Shown here: in pieces, positions 32,595-44,480 of the stretch
Position numbering within the stretch: position 1 is the first letter of the stretch
Layout of the letters: every line of letters starts with the position of its first letter
Source: Artemia franciscana
Lineage: Eukaryota; Arthropoda; Branchiopoda; Anostraca; Artemiidae
NCBI RefSeq assembly: GCF_032884065.1
Contig: NC_088866.1
Span: forward strand, 26,640,335 to 26,704,334
Direction of reading: 5' to 3'
Length of the DNA stretch: 64,000 nt
Notes under the pieces: generated by a model
Told to the model about the DNA's origin: nothing
What the model saw: only the letters and a program-made list of their open reading frames with translations
Databases searched by the model: none
Position numbers and translations under genes: made by a program

Positions 32595-34310
32595 AACAGT
32601 TCGTGGTAACGAACTGTAGTAAGGATCCACCCGGCTCAACAGTAACCAAAAATCTAAAAATAGAATTTTGTTACCAATAGCTACATCAAAAGAATAGCAT
32701 TTTAATGCTGATTTTAAATATATATGTTTCATCAAGTTTAGTCTTACCTATCAAAAGTTACAAGCCTGAGAAAATTTGCCTTATTTTAGAAAATAGGGAG
32801 AAACACCCCCTAAAAGTAATAAAATCTTAACAAAAATCACACCATCAGATTCAGCATATGAGTGAACCCTATTGTAGAAGTTTCAAGCTCCTATCTACAA
32901 AAATGTGGAATTTTGTATTTTTAGCCAGAAGGCAGATCACGGATGCGTGTTTATTTGTTTGTTTGTTTATTTGTTTTTTTTTTCGTTTTTTTCCAGGGGT
33001 GATCGCATCGATCCAGTGATCCTAGAATGTTGTGAGAGGGTCCATTATAACGGAAATGAAAAGTTCTAGTGCCCTTTTTAAGTGACCAAAAAAATTGGAG
33101 GGCACCTAGGCCCCCTCCCACGCTAACTATTTTCCCAAAGTCACCAGATCAAAATTCTGAGATATCCATTTTATTCAGCGTAGTCGAAAAACCTTATAAC
33201 TATGTCTTCGGGGACGACTTACTCCCCCACAGTCCCCGTGGGAGGGGCTACAAGTTACAAACTTTGACCAGTGATTACATATAGTAATGGTTATGGGGAA
33301 GAGTATAGACGTTTTCAGGGGGATTTTTTTTGTTGGGGGAGGGGTTGAGAAGAGGGTGATATGTTGGGGGAACTTTCCATCGAGGATTTTGTCATTGGGG
33401 GAGAAAATTTTTAAGAAGGGAGCGCAGGATTTTCTAGCATTATTTAAAAAAAGAATGAAAAATTTAAATTTGAAAAAGTTTTTTCAACTGGAAGTAAGGA
33501 GCAGCATTAAAACTTAAAACGAACAGAGATTATTACGCCTGTGAGGGGTTCACCTTCTCCTAATACCTCGCTCTTTACGCTAAAGTATTTTTAGTAATTT
33601 CAATTATTTATTCTACGGCTTTTGTGATTCAGGGGTCATTCTTAAGGAATTGGGACAAAGTTTAAGCTTTAGTGTAAAGAGCGAGGTACTGACGAGGGGG
33701 TGAACCCCCTCATATACGTAATAAAAACATGAGAATACAAAAGTTTGCTACGCAAGCTAATTTGTAAGTTATGTATATCTTTTACTAATAATAACATTCG
33801 TAAAAAACTAAAAGTTCTAGTTGCCTTTTTAAGTAACCGAGAAATAGGAGGGCAACTAGGCCTCCTCCTCCGCTCTTTTTTTCTCAAAATCATTCGATCA
33901 AAACTATAAGAAAGCCGTTTAGCCAAAAATATAAATATGCAAATTTTGTTTTAATTATTCATCTGCGGAGAGCCAAAATCAAAACATGCATTGATTCAAA
34001 AACGTTCAGAAATTAAACAAAAAAGCAAGTTTTTTTAACTGAAAGTAAGGAGCAACATTAAAACTTAAAACGAACATAAATTACTTCGTATATGAAAGGG
34101 GCTGCTTCCTCATCAATGCCCCGCTCTTTACGCTAAAGTTTTTTACTGTTTTAAAAAGTAGAGTTGAGAGAAAGATTCAAACTTTGGCGTAAAGAGCGGG
34201 GCGTTGATGAGGAAGCAGCCCCTTTCATATACGAAGTAATTTCTGTTCGTTTTAAGTTTTATTGTCACTCCTTACTTTCAGTTAAAAAAAACTTTTTTTT
34301 TATCATTTAA
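32595..34310 (+). repeat. Family A repeat, full-length reference copy
   Basis: About 1.7 kb. The head is the ACAGTTCGTGGTAACGAACT palindrome plus AGTAAGGATCCACCCGGCTC. Conserved non-coding blocks follow. Two fold-back modules are bounded by CTCGCTCTTTACGCTAAAG and its inverse (about 33567-33690 and 34047-34275). The end reads inverse of AGTAAGGAG(C/T)GAC plus a T tract. The repeated GTAAGGAGC / GCTCCTTAC at both ends acts like a subterminal inverted repeat. No protein is encoded. Helitron H5 inserted immediately at its 3' end. Confidence 0.88.
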
Positions 34311-34449
34311 CTAGCTGTTGGGGTGGTGCTTCGCGCCCCCCAGCCCCCCTGCGCGCGTGAGTCGTTACGCGCCATATTTGTTACGCGCCATTGTTGTTGT
34401 GTCCCTGTGGCCCACCTGTGATTATAGATAGATATATATATATATATAT

Positions 34450-34650
34450 GTTTTTAACTACGTAAAACTTGCGAATATACAACATTCTTCGCTGTCCTAT
34501 TGTCTGTGCATATAAACAGATTGTCATGTTTACCGACTCGTGAACATGCAACATATAATTGTCCATGGGAAAAACAATCATGTGGGAAAAACCCGTATTC
34601 AGATCTATACCTCATTATTCTAATGATTGCCCTTCAGCTTTGTAGATGGT
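34450..34650 (-). pseudogene. Helitron helicase C-terminal remnant (H5)
   Basis: Minus-strand translation in shifting frames gives the CSRVGKPDNLF-like and KNVVYSQVLR-like tail of Helitron helicase, more diverged than in H2-H4 (a deletion/insertion near 34575). Confidence 0.65.
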
Positions 34651-34669
34651 GATTGCTAATCGAACGTTC

Positions 34670-35110
34670 CCTATGTCCCCGTCGTAATTTATATATCCCC
34701 CTGTGCCCCCCGGCGTCCTCGCTGCAGTTGTGTACCTGTGTCCCGGTCGTCATTTATATTCCCTGTGTCCCGGTCGTCATTTGTGTCCCGGTGTCCCAGT
34801 CTGTAATTTCTCTTTGAGTGTCCCAGTCGTCATTTATATTCCCTGTGTCCCGGTGTCCCGGTCTGTAATTTCTCTTCGAACATTGCCCTGTGTCCCGGTC
34901 GTGATTTATATATCCCCCCTGTGCCCCAGCGTCCCCGTTGTAGTTGTGTCCCTGTGTCCCGGTCGTCATTTGTATTCCCTGTGTCCCGGTCGTTATTTGT
35001 GTCCCGGTGTCCCAGTCTGTAATTTCTCTTTGACTGTCCCGGCCGTCATTTATATTCCTTGTGTCCCAGTGTCCCGGTCGTCATTTTTGTCCCGGTGTCC
35101 CGGTCTGTAA
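34670..35110 (+). repeat. 27-bp minisatellite (H5)
   Basis: About 15 variant units of the CCCGGTCGTCATTTATATTC family with an alternative CAGTCTGTAATTTCTCTTTG spacer. The 135-residue frame through it is a by-product of the 3n period. Confidence 0.85.
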
Positions 35111-35279
35111 TTTCATCAGTTGACAAACATGACGTCAGTCGACAAACAACTTCATGACGACATACAGCTCAATCCTTATAATGACGTCAGTCGACAAACA
35201 TGACATCAGTCGACACACAAACATGACGTCACTCGACAGACAGACAGACAGACTACTTATTTATATATATATATAGATA

Positions 35280-36105
35280 AACTTATTTCTTATTTAGGAA
35301 ATTAAAGGTCTGTTTTATTTTGAATGTCCAGCATTTTTAGAGTATATTTTGAGTTGAGAGCCCTATTGCTATACTTGGGGTTGGGGGATAAGAGTGAAAT
35401 GACATTTTTTATGAGGATAATTAATTTTCATATTATCTTTACTTCATTTTTTTCTAGTTTACTTGCCATTGCAAGAAGCAACTGTGCTGTATGTAGAAAG
35501 AGATAGAAGGCCATCATGTGTGAGTTTTTGACCAAACGATGCAAGTTTTGACGCTACATTTTCATAATGCAAGGTAGGCCATCTACCTTCAGGTTTTCTC
35601 TGCAGGATAGGATGGAAAACGTTTCATTATTATATTCTAAAAGCTGTCTTTTCATTGGTTTTGGAGTTGGACTGACTTTTCCGTTACGGAATAGGAGGTT
35701 GGGCGAAAAGTCACTTCGTTCGCTGCAATGACTAAAGTGCCTTGACCTCTTTTGGGATCGATTTTACATTCAGTGATACGTGTTTGGTGCACGGTAAGGT
35801 CCATCTACCCTCCACCGAATTTAAATGCTTTGGTGTGAGGTAAAGTCTTCATCTCTCTTCAGCATGATTGGATTTGTTAACCGTCCTGTTAAATTTTCAG
35901 TCTGAGCAAATCTATGCTATGGGCTGCTCATATAGTTTACGTACTGTTAAAACACCAAGCAGGTGTTTGACCCGTTTCCGTTTCCTTACGCTATTATTAA
36001 AACTGCAGCTATTTCTGCACTTACTGAGTGTTGGACTGATTTTTCATTGCGAGATGGTATATTGGGTGAAGAACTAAATCCTTTCACTGCTATGAATGAA
36101 ATTTT
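35280..36105. other. Non-coding stretch with weak internal repeats
   Basis: GTTGGACTGA(C/T)TTTTC...G...GGTTGGGCGAA/GGGTGAAGAA segments near 35668 and 36030 resemble each other, as do CCATCTACC(T/C)TC phrases near 35578 and 35800. This is probably an old tandem or dispersed repeat. No gene recognised. Confidence 0.35.
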
Positions 36106-36110
36106 TCATC

Positions 36111-37690
36111 AAACAGTTCGTGGTGACGAACTGTAGTAAGGAGCGACTCGGCTCAATAGTAACCGAAACTCTAAAAAATGAAATTTTGATTCCAACATCT
36201 ACATCAAAAGAATTGCATTTTAATGCTGATTTTAAATATATAAGTTTCATCAAGTTTAGTCTTAGCCATCAAAAGTTACGCGCCTGAGAAAATTTGCCTT
36301 ATTTTAGAAAATAGGGGGAAACAACCCCTAAAAGTCTTAGAATCCTAACAAAAATTACATCATCAGATTCAGCGTATCAGAAAACCCTATTATAGAAGTT
36401 TCAAGCTCCTATCTACAAAAATGTGGAATTTTGTATTTTTTCCCAGAAGGCAGATCACGGATGCGTGTTTATTTATTTGTTTGTTTGTTTTTGTTTTTTT
36501 TTTTTCCAGGGGTGACCATATCGATCCAGTGGTCCTAGAATCTTGCGAGAGGGCTCATTCTAACGGAAATGAAAAGTTCTAGTGCTCTTTTTAAGTGACC
36601 AAAAAATTGGAGGGAACTTAGGCCCCCTCCCACGCTAATTATTTTCCCAAAGTCACCGGGTCAAAATTCTTAGATAGCCGTTTGATTTAGCGTAGTCAAA
36701 AAACCTTATAACTATGTCTTTGGGGACGACTTACTCCCCAGTCCCCGGGGGAGGGGCTACAAGTTACAAACTTTGACCAGTGCTTACATATAGTAATGTT
36801 TATTTGGAAGTATTCAGACGTTTTCAGGGCGATATTTTGGTTTGGGGGAGGGGTTGAGTAGAAGGGGATGCGTTGAGGGAATTTTCATTGGAGGAATTTG
36901 TCATGGGGGAAGAAAATTTCCATGAAGGGAGCGCAGGATTTTCTAGTTTATTAAAAAAAACAATGAAAGAATAAATATGAAAAAGTTTTTCAACTGAAAG
37001 TAAGGAGCAGCATTAAAAATTAAAACGAACGGAAATTATTACGCACATGATGGGCTCACCTCCTCCTAATACCTTGCTCTTTACGCTAAAGTATTTTTAG
37101 TGATTTTAACTATTTATTCTAAGGCTTTTGTGATTCAGCGGTTATTCTTAAGAAATTGGGATAAAATTTAAGCTTTAGTGTAAAGAGCGAGGTACTGACG
37201 AGGGGGTGAACCCCCTCATATGGGTAATAAAAACATGAGAATACAGAAGTTTGTTACGTAAGCTAATTTGTAAGTCACGTATATTTTTTACTTATAAAAA
37301 CATTCATAAAAAAAAAGTTCTAGTTGCCTTTTTAAGTAACCAAAAAATCGAAGGGCAACTAGGCGTCCTCCCCCGCTGCTTTTTTCTCAAAATCATTCAA
37401 TTAAAACTATGAGAAAGCCATTTAGCCAAGAATATAAATATGCAAGTTTTGTTTCAATTATTAATTTGTGGAGAGCCAAAATCAAAACATGCATTGATTC
37501 AAAAACATTCAGAAATTAATAAAAAAAAAGTTTTTTTTAACGGAAAGTAAGGAGCGGCATTAAAACTAAAAACGAACAGAAATTACTTTGTATATGAAAG
37601 GGGCTGCTTCCTCATCAGCGCCCCGCTCTTTACGCTAAAATTTGTAATGTTTTAAAAAGCAGAGTTAAGAGAAAGAGTCGAACTTTAGTG
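36111..37690 (+). repeat. Family A repeat, 3'-truncated copy
   Basis: A complete head (CAGTTCGTGGTGACGAACTGT, GTAAGGAGCGACTCGGCTC) and both fold-back modules up to GAAAGAGTCGAACTTTAG at about 37688. There the inverse half of the last module is missing. Confidence 0.85.
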
Positions 37691-40380
37691 AAAGCTCTTA
37701 AAAAGCTTTTGTATCATCAGCAGCTCTTGTGTTTTTATTAATTCAAGTGTAAAGTTTCCTTTGGCGAATCTTCTCTTTGACTTGTAATTGTCTTTCAGTA
37801 CGGTGAAGTATCTTGATTAATTTTCTGACTAATTAGAGCCAAAAGTTGTATTCACAGTGCTGGAGGTAGGGGGGTGTGTGCGTGTAAAATTTAAGAAAGC
37901 AAGCAATAGACGAATTGCATCGGAATGTATAATAAACTGTAAGACAAATCCCAGATAAACGATACTGGATATGGGGGTGGGGGATATGAGTCTTAAGCAT
38001 TTCTGACAAAAACAGCAAGACATAGGACTTTTTATGAAACTCATAGCAGGTAAGGGAAAAAATTGGTAAAATCGTAAAAAATTAATACTTGGGGTTTCAG
38101 CTCTTTCCACCGTGTGCGTCTGCCGGGTGGGTATCCCCATTAACAACTGACATTTCGGGAAAGTCCTTCAATGAACGTTTTTCCAAACAAGCTCGCGCAG
38201 CAGTCCCTTGTTACTTCCTTATGATGATTTCTGTTAAAGCGTGTGGTCAGATATTTTGCTTACTTATTTTCAAAGCTTAATATGGCAACACTGACGAAAA
38301 TGTGGGATTGCCCTAATTTTTCATAATTCTACCACAGCCAAAGTAAAAATATATTAAAAAAAAATAATGGCTCCTAGTTATGAATGGACCTAAAATGGGT
38401 CTTGGATGAGGGCTGGGGAATTTCTTTTATTTTGATGTGAAAAAGGGATATTTGCTTTAATCTAGCTATGAATGCACGAAACAATTGAGATTCTGGGTTC
38501 TGAGAAGTAATTCTCCAGTGTTTGTAAAGCGTCAATATTGACTCAAAAGCACAACGTCACTGACACTTTTTACCAAAATGATATCATATACCATCCGATA
38601 TGGAAATTGTAAATTCTTCAAACTGTCATTTCAGTTATATATTTCAGTCGTGTTAAAACCTGTTTCGGCAATCCAAATTTTTGAATCCAACGTCTTCTTT
38701 TGAAAAGAAAAGTGTGACCGTATGGCAAGGCCTTGGAACTGCCCTAATATAATGTAGAGTTTGGGGTTCAAATACCAAGGACATCAAAATAAAAAGATTT
38801 TATACCCCAACCCCCTCCCTTGAACCACAGTAGGTCTGTTCGTGCCTGGAAACCGGAATTCCTAAGATTTTCTTTTATTTTTGTTTCAAAACTACGAACT
38901 TTTTACGGAAGTATCACATTTTTGTCAATACTGCCACGTTCACCCGTAAAACTGGTTGCTTAAATTTGACAGAGCTTTTCGTGTGCAATATTTCAAAAAT
39001 TAGCAAAACTTTTTGTTCATATGGACACCTACACCATCAAAGTATATTTTTAGGTTTTCTTGCTGATTTTTCACTCCTTTTTCTTGCTTTTTTAAATTTA
39101 ACACCCCACTACAACTAATACTTCATGAGTGCACAGCGAGATTTTTCATTAAAAATTGAATCCCTGATTTTTTCTAATATTTTAAGACATGGTGTATATA
39201 GTTTATATAAGTTTGAACTAAACCAATTCAAACAATCAAATTTAACTCTCACTGCCCTTGGTACTTTAAAGCTTAGCAAGCCTAGAAACATTACTTTCAA
39301 AATATGTAACGATCCCAATTCAGCCATAAATCGTACATAAAGATAGAGCATCCAGTTATAAATTTCCGAAAAATAGGGGGGGGGGCAAGGATTTCTTTTC
39401 AATTTTCAGTGAAAATACAAAAGCTACTTTTGAAAGTTTAGGCGGCAATATAATCTAGGGATTCTTTCTCCCGATTGGCACCCCTTTAGCCACCATTTTT
39501 CGTCACTTTTTCTTGGGTATTTAATAGCTGTGAACCTCCTCAGGCATTGTAGTTCTTTTCTTCATTATCTTTTATCTATTTAGAGAATAAATCTCTGAGT
39601 AAATCATGCTAATGGTATAGAGCTAAGAGTCAAGTCAGTGCATAGACATAAATTATAGAAACAGATTTTGTCTAATCAAGGGTGCATCCAGGGTGTTTGT
39701 TCGAGGGGGGGGGATTTAAAATAAAAAAAATTAAAACGTATCAAAATTTGTGTATATGTTTTGTCACATTTTATAAGTTGGACAGAAATTTTGTGGGTAG
39801 GTGGGGGGGACAACGTGTAACCCACTCCTGGATACGGCCTTGTGACTAATAAATAGAAGGTTGATGAGAAGAAACTTTTCTGAAAGCTTTACATAAAGAA
39901 TATCGTAGAAAAATAACAACATATGTTTTTTTAGTCAGGGTGGCCTCGCCAGTTTCTTTCATTAAGGTTTGTGTCAATTCCTAACTAACTACCGCAGCTG
40001 GTGTGATTGATTTGAGATATATACGCGTCTTATCATAGAAAATCGCCTACATTCAATAGGGATTACTTCTGATAAATTATAAGTACTCCCACAATGTTAG
40101 TTGACGAGATCAATGAGAACCGCTGTTAGCCGTATTGACGTCTGGTCTAAAAGTAATGACGTCCATGACAAAGTGACTCATGCCTTAGGTGCTTTTCAGC
40201 AAATATCCTAATTGAAACAATAAAGAAAGGCCTTAAGATAGTTGCTGGAACTGAAGAATTATAATTGAAACAACGTCAATTTAAAACCATAATCTTATTA
40301 ACAAAAACTGTTGAATTTCAGTTAATATTACTTTCAGTTTCAGCAGTCAATTCTGATTGCCAGTGGAACAGGTTTGTGTA
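37690..40380. other. Intergenic stretch with family C repeat and a MITE
   Basis: About 38840-39320 resembles 53990-54540 (shared TGCTGATTTTT, CAATTCAAACAATCA(A/C)ATTT and CCTTGGT phrases in the same order), which I call family C. A hAT-type MITE lies at 39677-39842. No gene recognised. Confidence 0.4.
39677..39842. mobile_element. hAT-type MITE, 166 bp, 8-bp target duplication
   Basis: The left terminus is CAAGGGTGCATCCAGG and the right terminus is the inverse of CAAGGCCGTATCCAGG. It is flanked by TGTCTAAT (39669-39676) and TGACTAAT (39843-39850), 7 of 8 identical. No coding capacity. A related right end may be at about 12060-12076. Confidence 0.78.
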
Positions 40381-40384
40381 TATC

Positions 40385-41123
40385 CAAATCAAACAGATCG
40401 GAGTAACAAAATGTAAGTAAGGAGTGATGCGGCTAAATAGTAACTGAAACTCAGTTCCCCCCTCCCAAGCACCTTCTTTTTGTTAAAGTCACTTGATCAG
40501 AATTTCGAGATAGCTATTTTGTTCAGAATAGCCGAAAGATCAATTAGCTATATTTGAGGATGATTTGGACCCTCGTAGCCCAAAGGGAATGGCTACAAGC
40601 TAAGCACTTTGTCCATTGTTTATATACAGTATTAATTATGACTATTGGGAAGTATACAGATATTCTTTTCGGGGGGTGAGGTTCATGCGGGAGAGGTATG
40701 TGGGAGGATCTTTCCATAGAGGAATATTTCGTGGGGGAAGGGAATTTCCATTGAGGGGGGCTCGGTTTCCGGCATTATTTAAAAAGTGACCATTAATTAA
40801 ATATAAAAAAAATCAACTAGAATTAAGACAACATTAAAACTTAAACGAACAAAAATGATTAAGTATATGAGAGGGGTTGCCTCCTCCTCAACACCTTACT
40901 CCTTATGCTGAAGTTCATTTTAGAAGTTGGGAAAAGCTTTTTATTGTAATTAAACGGTCCTTGAGTTTCAAGAGTCATTCTTAAATAACTGGAACAAAAA
41001 GTGAAACTTTAGAGTAAAAAGCAAGAAATTGCGGAGGGGAAACCCACTCATATATGTAATAATTTCAGTTCGTTTTAGTTTTTAATGTTCCTTAATTCCA
41101 GTTTAAAAATCTTTTTTTTTAAC
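40385..41123 (+). repeat. Family A repeat, internally deleted copy
   Basis: A diverged head (CAGATCGGAGTAACAAAATGT, GTAAGGAGTGATGCGGCT) is joined directly to the 'TCAGTTCCCCCCTCCC...CACTTGATCAGAATTT' block. One fold-back module follows. About 300 bp expected after the head are missing. Confidence 0.75.
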
Positions 41124-41278
41124 AATTACGCCAATAACACCAATTTTTCACCAATCACTCACAACTTTGTAATGTGATGTGAAGTGAAGTGAATCGCCGA
41201 AAGACCCCCTCTGTGTTTTAACACCTTAGGGTCCATGCACTTCCCACAATTGGAATCTCACAATTCGCTGCGAAAAAT

Positions 41279-41560
41279 TTACAACGTCCTTTTTCTACCA
41301 ATCAATCTCAAAAATTCACAAACTAAATTTATACTTTCAACCGATTGTTCTTCAGTTAATGCTCCTCCGAGTAATTCTTCACATAGTTTTATTCGATGTT
41401 CTCTCATAAACCTTCTAATGTCTGTCCTGTAACATTCTGTGCGGACACATTGGATGATGAGGTGTGCTAAGGTCTCTATCTGACCACAATAGATGCAATT
41501 CGGATCTTCTCCATAGAAACGAGAAAGATATGATCTTGTAGCTGCATGTTGTGACCTAAG
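41279..41560 (-). pseudogene. ORF2 C-terminus with CX2CX7HX4C knuckle
   Basis: The minus strand reads RFYGEDPNCIYCGQIETLAH then LIIQC, giving Cys-x2-Cys-x7-His-x4-Cys (first Cys codon at 41495-41497). A charged tail follows, ending LIGRKRTL at a TAA, 41279-41281. This knuckle is typical of the ends of R1/I/Jockey-type ORF2 proteins. Confidence 0.85.
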
Positions 41561-41761
41561 TCAAAATGCAATTCTTCCTTCTTCTCTTGATAAACTTTCA
41601 TATAACTTGTTTTCAAATTTCCTACTGGTCTTCTATGTAATCAAAATTTCTATTTTCTGTTTTCTTCAAAGCTAAACTGTTTTATCTGCTGTATTATGTC
41701 TTCTATCTGGAATACTATAGTTGGTGTCGTTGTTTGTATTATTTGATGTCTGCACTGGCTG

Positions 41762-42290
41762 TCATTTTGCTGCTAAATCAGCTTGTTTATTACCCTCGGT
41801 TTTCCTGTGACCAGGTATCCAATGGAGCGATAGCTTTATTCCTTTAGAAAGCAGTTGTTGCATGGCTGCAAAGCATGAAATCACTCCTCTTGTTTGATTT
41901 GCTCCATCACTGAATTCTTTTAAACATAACACAGCACTTTTAGAGTCTGTACATATTCTAACTTGATCCCCGCGTTGTAATTTTTGATATAGAAATGATA
42001 CTGCTTGTCTTATAGCAAACACTTCAGCGTCGAAAATCGACATTTTTTCATGGAGACGGTAAAGATCTTGGACATTCCACATTGGTATCCAAAACGCAGA
42101 CCTTGTCACTTTTTGAAGCATCAGTAAAGACGTCCATTGCTTCTGGGTAGGTCTCTTTTCTCCATTGTGAATGATTATAATCCAATCCATCCCATTTGTC
42201 AAAATCACAAAAGCATGAAACTTTTTGAATGGCCCATATTGGCGTGATATTTAGATTGGGTACTTCCAGTGCTAGGTTAAAATTTACCTG
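41762..42290 (-). pseudogene. RNase H domain of the non-LTR element
   Basis: One frame has AMDVFTDASKSDKV (first catalytic Asp). A shifted frame has DAEVFAIRQAVSFL (catalytic Glu), RICTDSKSAVL (second Asp) and LHWIPGHRKTEGNKQADLAA (His and final Asp). All four acidic positions are present, but across a frameshift near 42080. Confidence 0.87.
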
Positions 42291-42494
42291 TAATCCTGAA
42301 TTTTCTGCCAAATGTAAAGCTTAATAATTCCATGTTGTTTCTTTGAGGAAATCCATAGTCTTTTTCTTTTAAATATCGTAGATTTAAATGGGTGGTTGTG
42401 ATCTGATGTCCAAAGCCTTTTCAAGTATTTCAATGAACGCACATTTCTTCTTACTTCCAAACTTTCCAATCCACTTTCTGATTCCAAGAATGGC

Positions 42495-43409
42495 TTAGGT
42501 GTTACGTGCTCCAAATGAAACTCTTATGGCACTATATTGTACTGTGTCCAATAACCTTAACGCAGACGGGCTGGCAGTCTCATACACCATTGAAGCATAC
42601 CCTAGTTTTGATCTTATGTATTTGATATAGAATTCCAAAAGAAAGACTGGTTTGGGACCCCATCTTGTTGCTGATATCATTCGCATGATATTGAGTCTCT
42701 TCAAACATGAGATCTTGAGTTGTTGTATGTGTGGTCTGAAAGATAGGTTCTTATCGAAGATGCAACCAAACCATTTAAATTCAAACACAATCTCTAATAA
42801 CTTATTACTAAGGTACAGTCTGGGAAATGTTGTATTTCTCTTCCTTGTAATCATCATGATTTTAGATTTTTCAGGAGAAAATTGGACAGAGTTTTCTTGG
42901 GACCACCTTTGGACTTGATCAAGGATTAATTGTAACTGTGTTGTTGCTTCATTCACATTATCTGCAATGACCCGTATACCATTGTCATCTGCATATATAC
43001 CTGCTCTATTTTCTCCTTCGTCTACCGGGAGATCATATTCGCTTAGATTGTAGTAATCAGGTCCTAGCACTGAGCCTTGTGGCACAACTCTTCTTCTTAA
43101 TACTTTGCTTTGGGAATAGCAACTTCCAACTTTGATTTTAACTTCTCTTCCTGCTAAAAAAGAGTCCGAAAATTCTAGGAGATGACCTTTAACTGAAGCA
43201 GCCATTATTGCTTCTAATATATGACGGTGGACCATACTGTCAAAAGCTGATACTACATCCAAAAATGCCATCAGTAAAACTTTTTTGTTTTCTAAAGCAT
43301 AAACAGCATCATTCATGAACATCAGCATCACATCCTCTGCGTTTCTATTACGTCTAAATCCACACTGTATATTCTTAAGTCCATTATTCAATTCAGTCAC
43401 TTGGTTCAT
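42495..43409 (-). pseudogene. Reverse transcriptase domain of the non-LTR element
   Basis: A 304-residue open frame. Residues 48-58 AFLDVVSAFDS form motif A with the catalytic Asp. Residues 105-115 (RRRVVPQGSVL) form motif B. Residues 138-143 IYADDN form motif C (YADD). LDQVQRWSQENSVQFSPEKS is motif D/E. Thumb-like sequence follows. The fingers (SKLENYRTITLLPVLGNVYE) are in the adjoining frame 43393-43758. Confidence 0.92.
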
Positions 43410-43880
43410 TCTGTTTCACCATTAGTTCATAAACGTTTCCTAGCACAGGTAATAAAGTTATTGTTCTATAATTCTCGAGTTTACTTTTATCTTTGCCCAC
43501 TTTCGGTATCAAAACAACTACTCCATCCTTCCAGATTTTTGGAAACTGTCCTTCATTCCAAAACTCATTTATGATATTTAATAAAGCAGCAACCCAATCT
43601 TTTGGCAGAGCTTTCACAAATTGAGGGAAAATAATATCTTCTCCAGGAGCAGTGAGTGTTAGATGATTGATAACTTTCTCAATATCTTGTGTAAGAAAAG
43701 GTTGATTATAAGCTATAGGTTTTTGACTTTTGGAAAATCTCTTAACTTTAGCTTTCACTTCTATTTCACAGTCACTTAATGGATCAGGTACTTCAATGAC
43801 ACTGTCAAGTAGGGATACAGCTGCTTCAGCTATTTCTTGATCGGTAACCAGAGTGGAATTCTTGTATGTTATTGGAGGAT
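43393..43880 (-). pseudogene. N-terminal reverse transcriptase (fingers) of the non-LTR element
   Basis: The frame holds APGEDIIFPQFVKALPKDW, FPKIWKDGVVVLIPK and the YRTITLLPVLGNVYE fingers motif. It continues upstream through 43880 to a TAA near 43886, in the same frame as the linker segment. A frameshift near 43400 separates it from motifs A-E. Confidence 0.85.
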
Positions 43881-43884
43881 TTGT

Positions 43885-44480
43885 TTAATCTTCACGACTT
43901 CCACTAATCAGACTCTTAATTGTTGAGCAGACTCTTGATGCAGGACCTCTAAAATCTAACTTATTGAGGAAATTAATCCAGTTTTCTTGTTTAGCAGCAA
44001 TTGCTGTTTTCTTAAATTCAGCAGCCTTTCGTTGATACTCTACATATCCATAAAAGGTAGGAAGGCGTTCATAATTGGACTTCGCATCTTTAAGGTCTTG
44101 TTTCGCTTTAGTGCATGTTTCATTCCACCACTTAGTAATTTTGTGATTCAATTTGTGTGTATTAATTCCGGGAACAACTTTATCCACAACATCCATTAAC
44201 ACTATTTGAATAATCTTAATCTTTTCTTCTGATGAAGACACATCCTTTAACTGCTCCTCAATATGGACATTTTCTAATGCAGTTGAGAAAGCTTTCCAAT
44301 CAGTCTTCTTCAATTTGAACTTACGTGCTATGTTATTGGTGGCTTATATATTATTATAACCATTTAACTCAATCATCACTGGAAGATGGTCACTATACAG
44401 TATTGTATTCTTTAAAGATGTCACCTTTGTAGTAGGAGCAATATATGGGGAAGAGAACACTAGGTCTATGTGTTCTCCTT
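43885..44480 (-). pseudogene. Endonuclease C-terminus and linker of the non-LTR element
   Basis: About 44475-44347 reads HIDLVFSSPYIAP then LYSDHLPVMIEL, the conserved 'SDH' end of an apurinic-type endonuclease. One in-frame TAA (44344-44346) follows. The same frame then runs KKTDWKAFSTAL...KITKWWNETC to 43885, the usual linker before reverse transcriptase. Confidence 0.85.

Larger units (their letters stand above)
34311..35277 (-). mobile_element. Helitron H5 (-), complete 967-bp element
   Basis: CTAG at 34311-34314 after A 34310, and GA at 35276-35277 before T 35278, i.e. minus-strand TC...CTAG in an A|T target. The 3' hairpin is degraded. Inside are the GGCGCGTAAC-type block, a short (TA)n, the helicase tail (34450-34650), the 27-bp minisatellite (34670-35110) and GACGTCAGTCGACAAAC subterminal repeats. 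The long T-rich array of H2-H4 is absent. Confidence 0.85.

Noticed and set aside
43987..44199. Plus-strand frame antisense to the non-LTR element (similarly 42652-42918 and 41235-41432)
   Set aside because: Shadow frames of the minus-strand ORF2, which has clear reverse transcriptase, RNase H and zinc-knuckle motifs.
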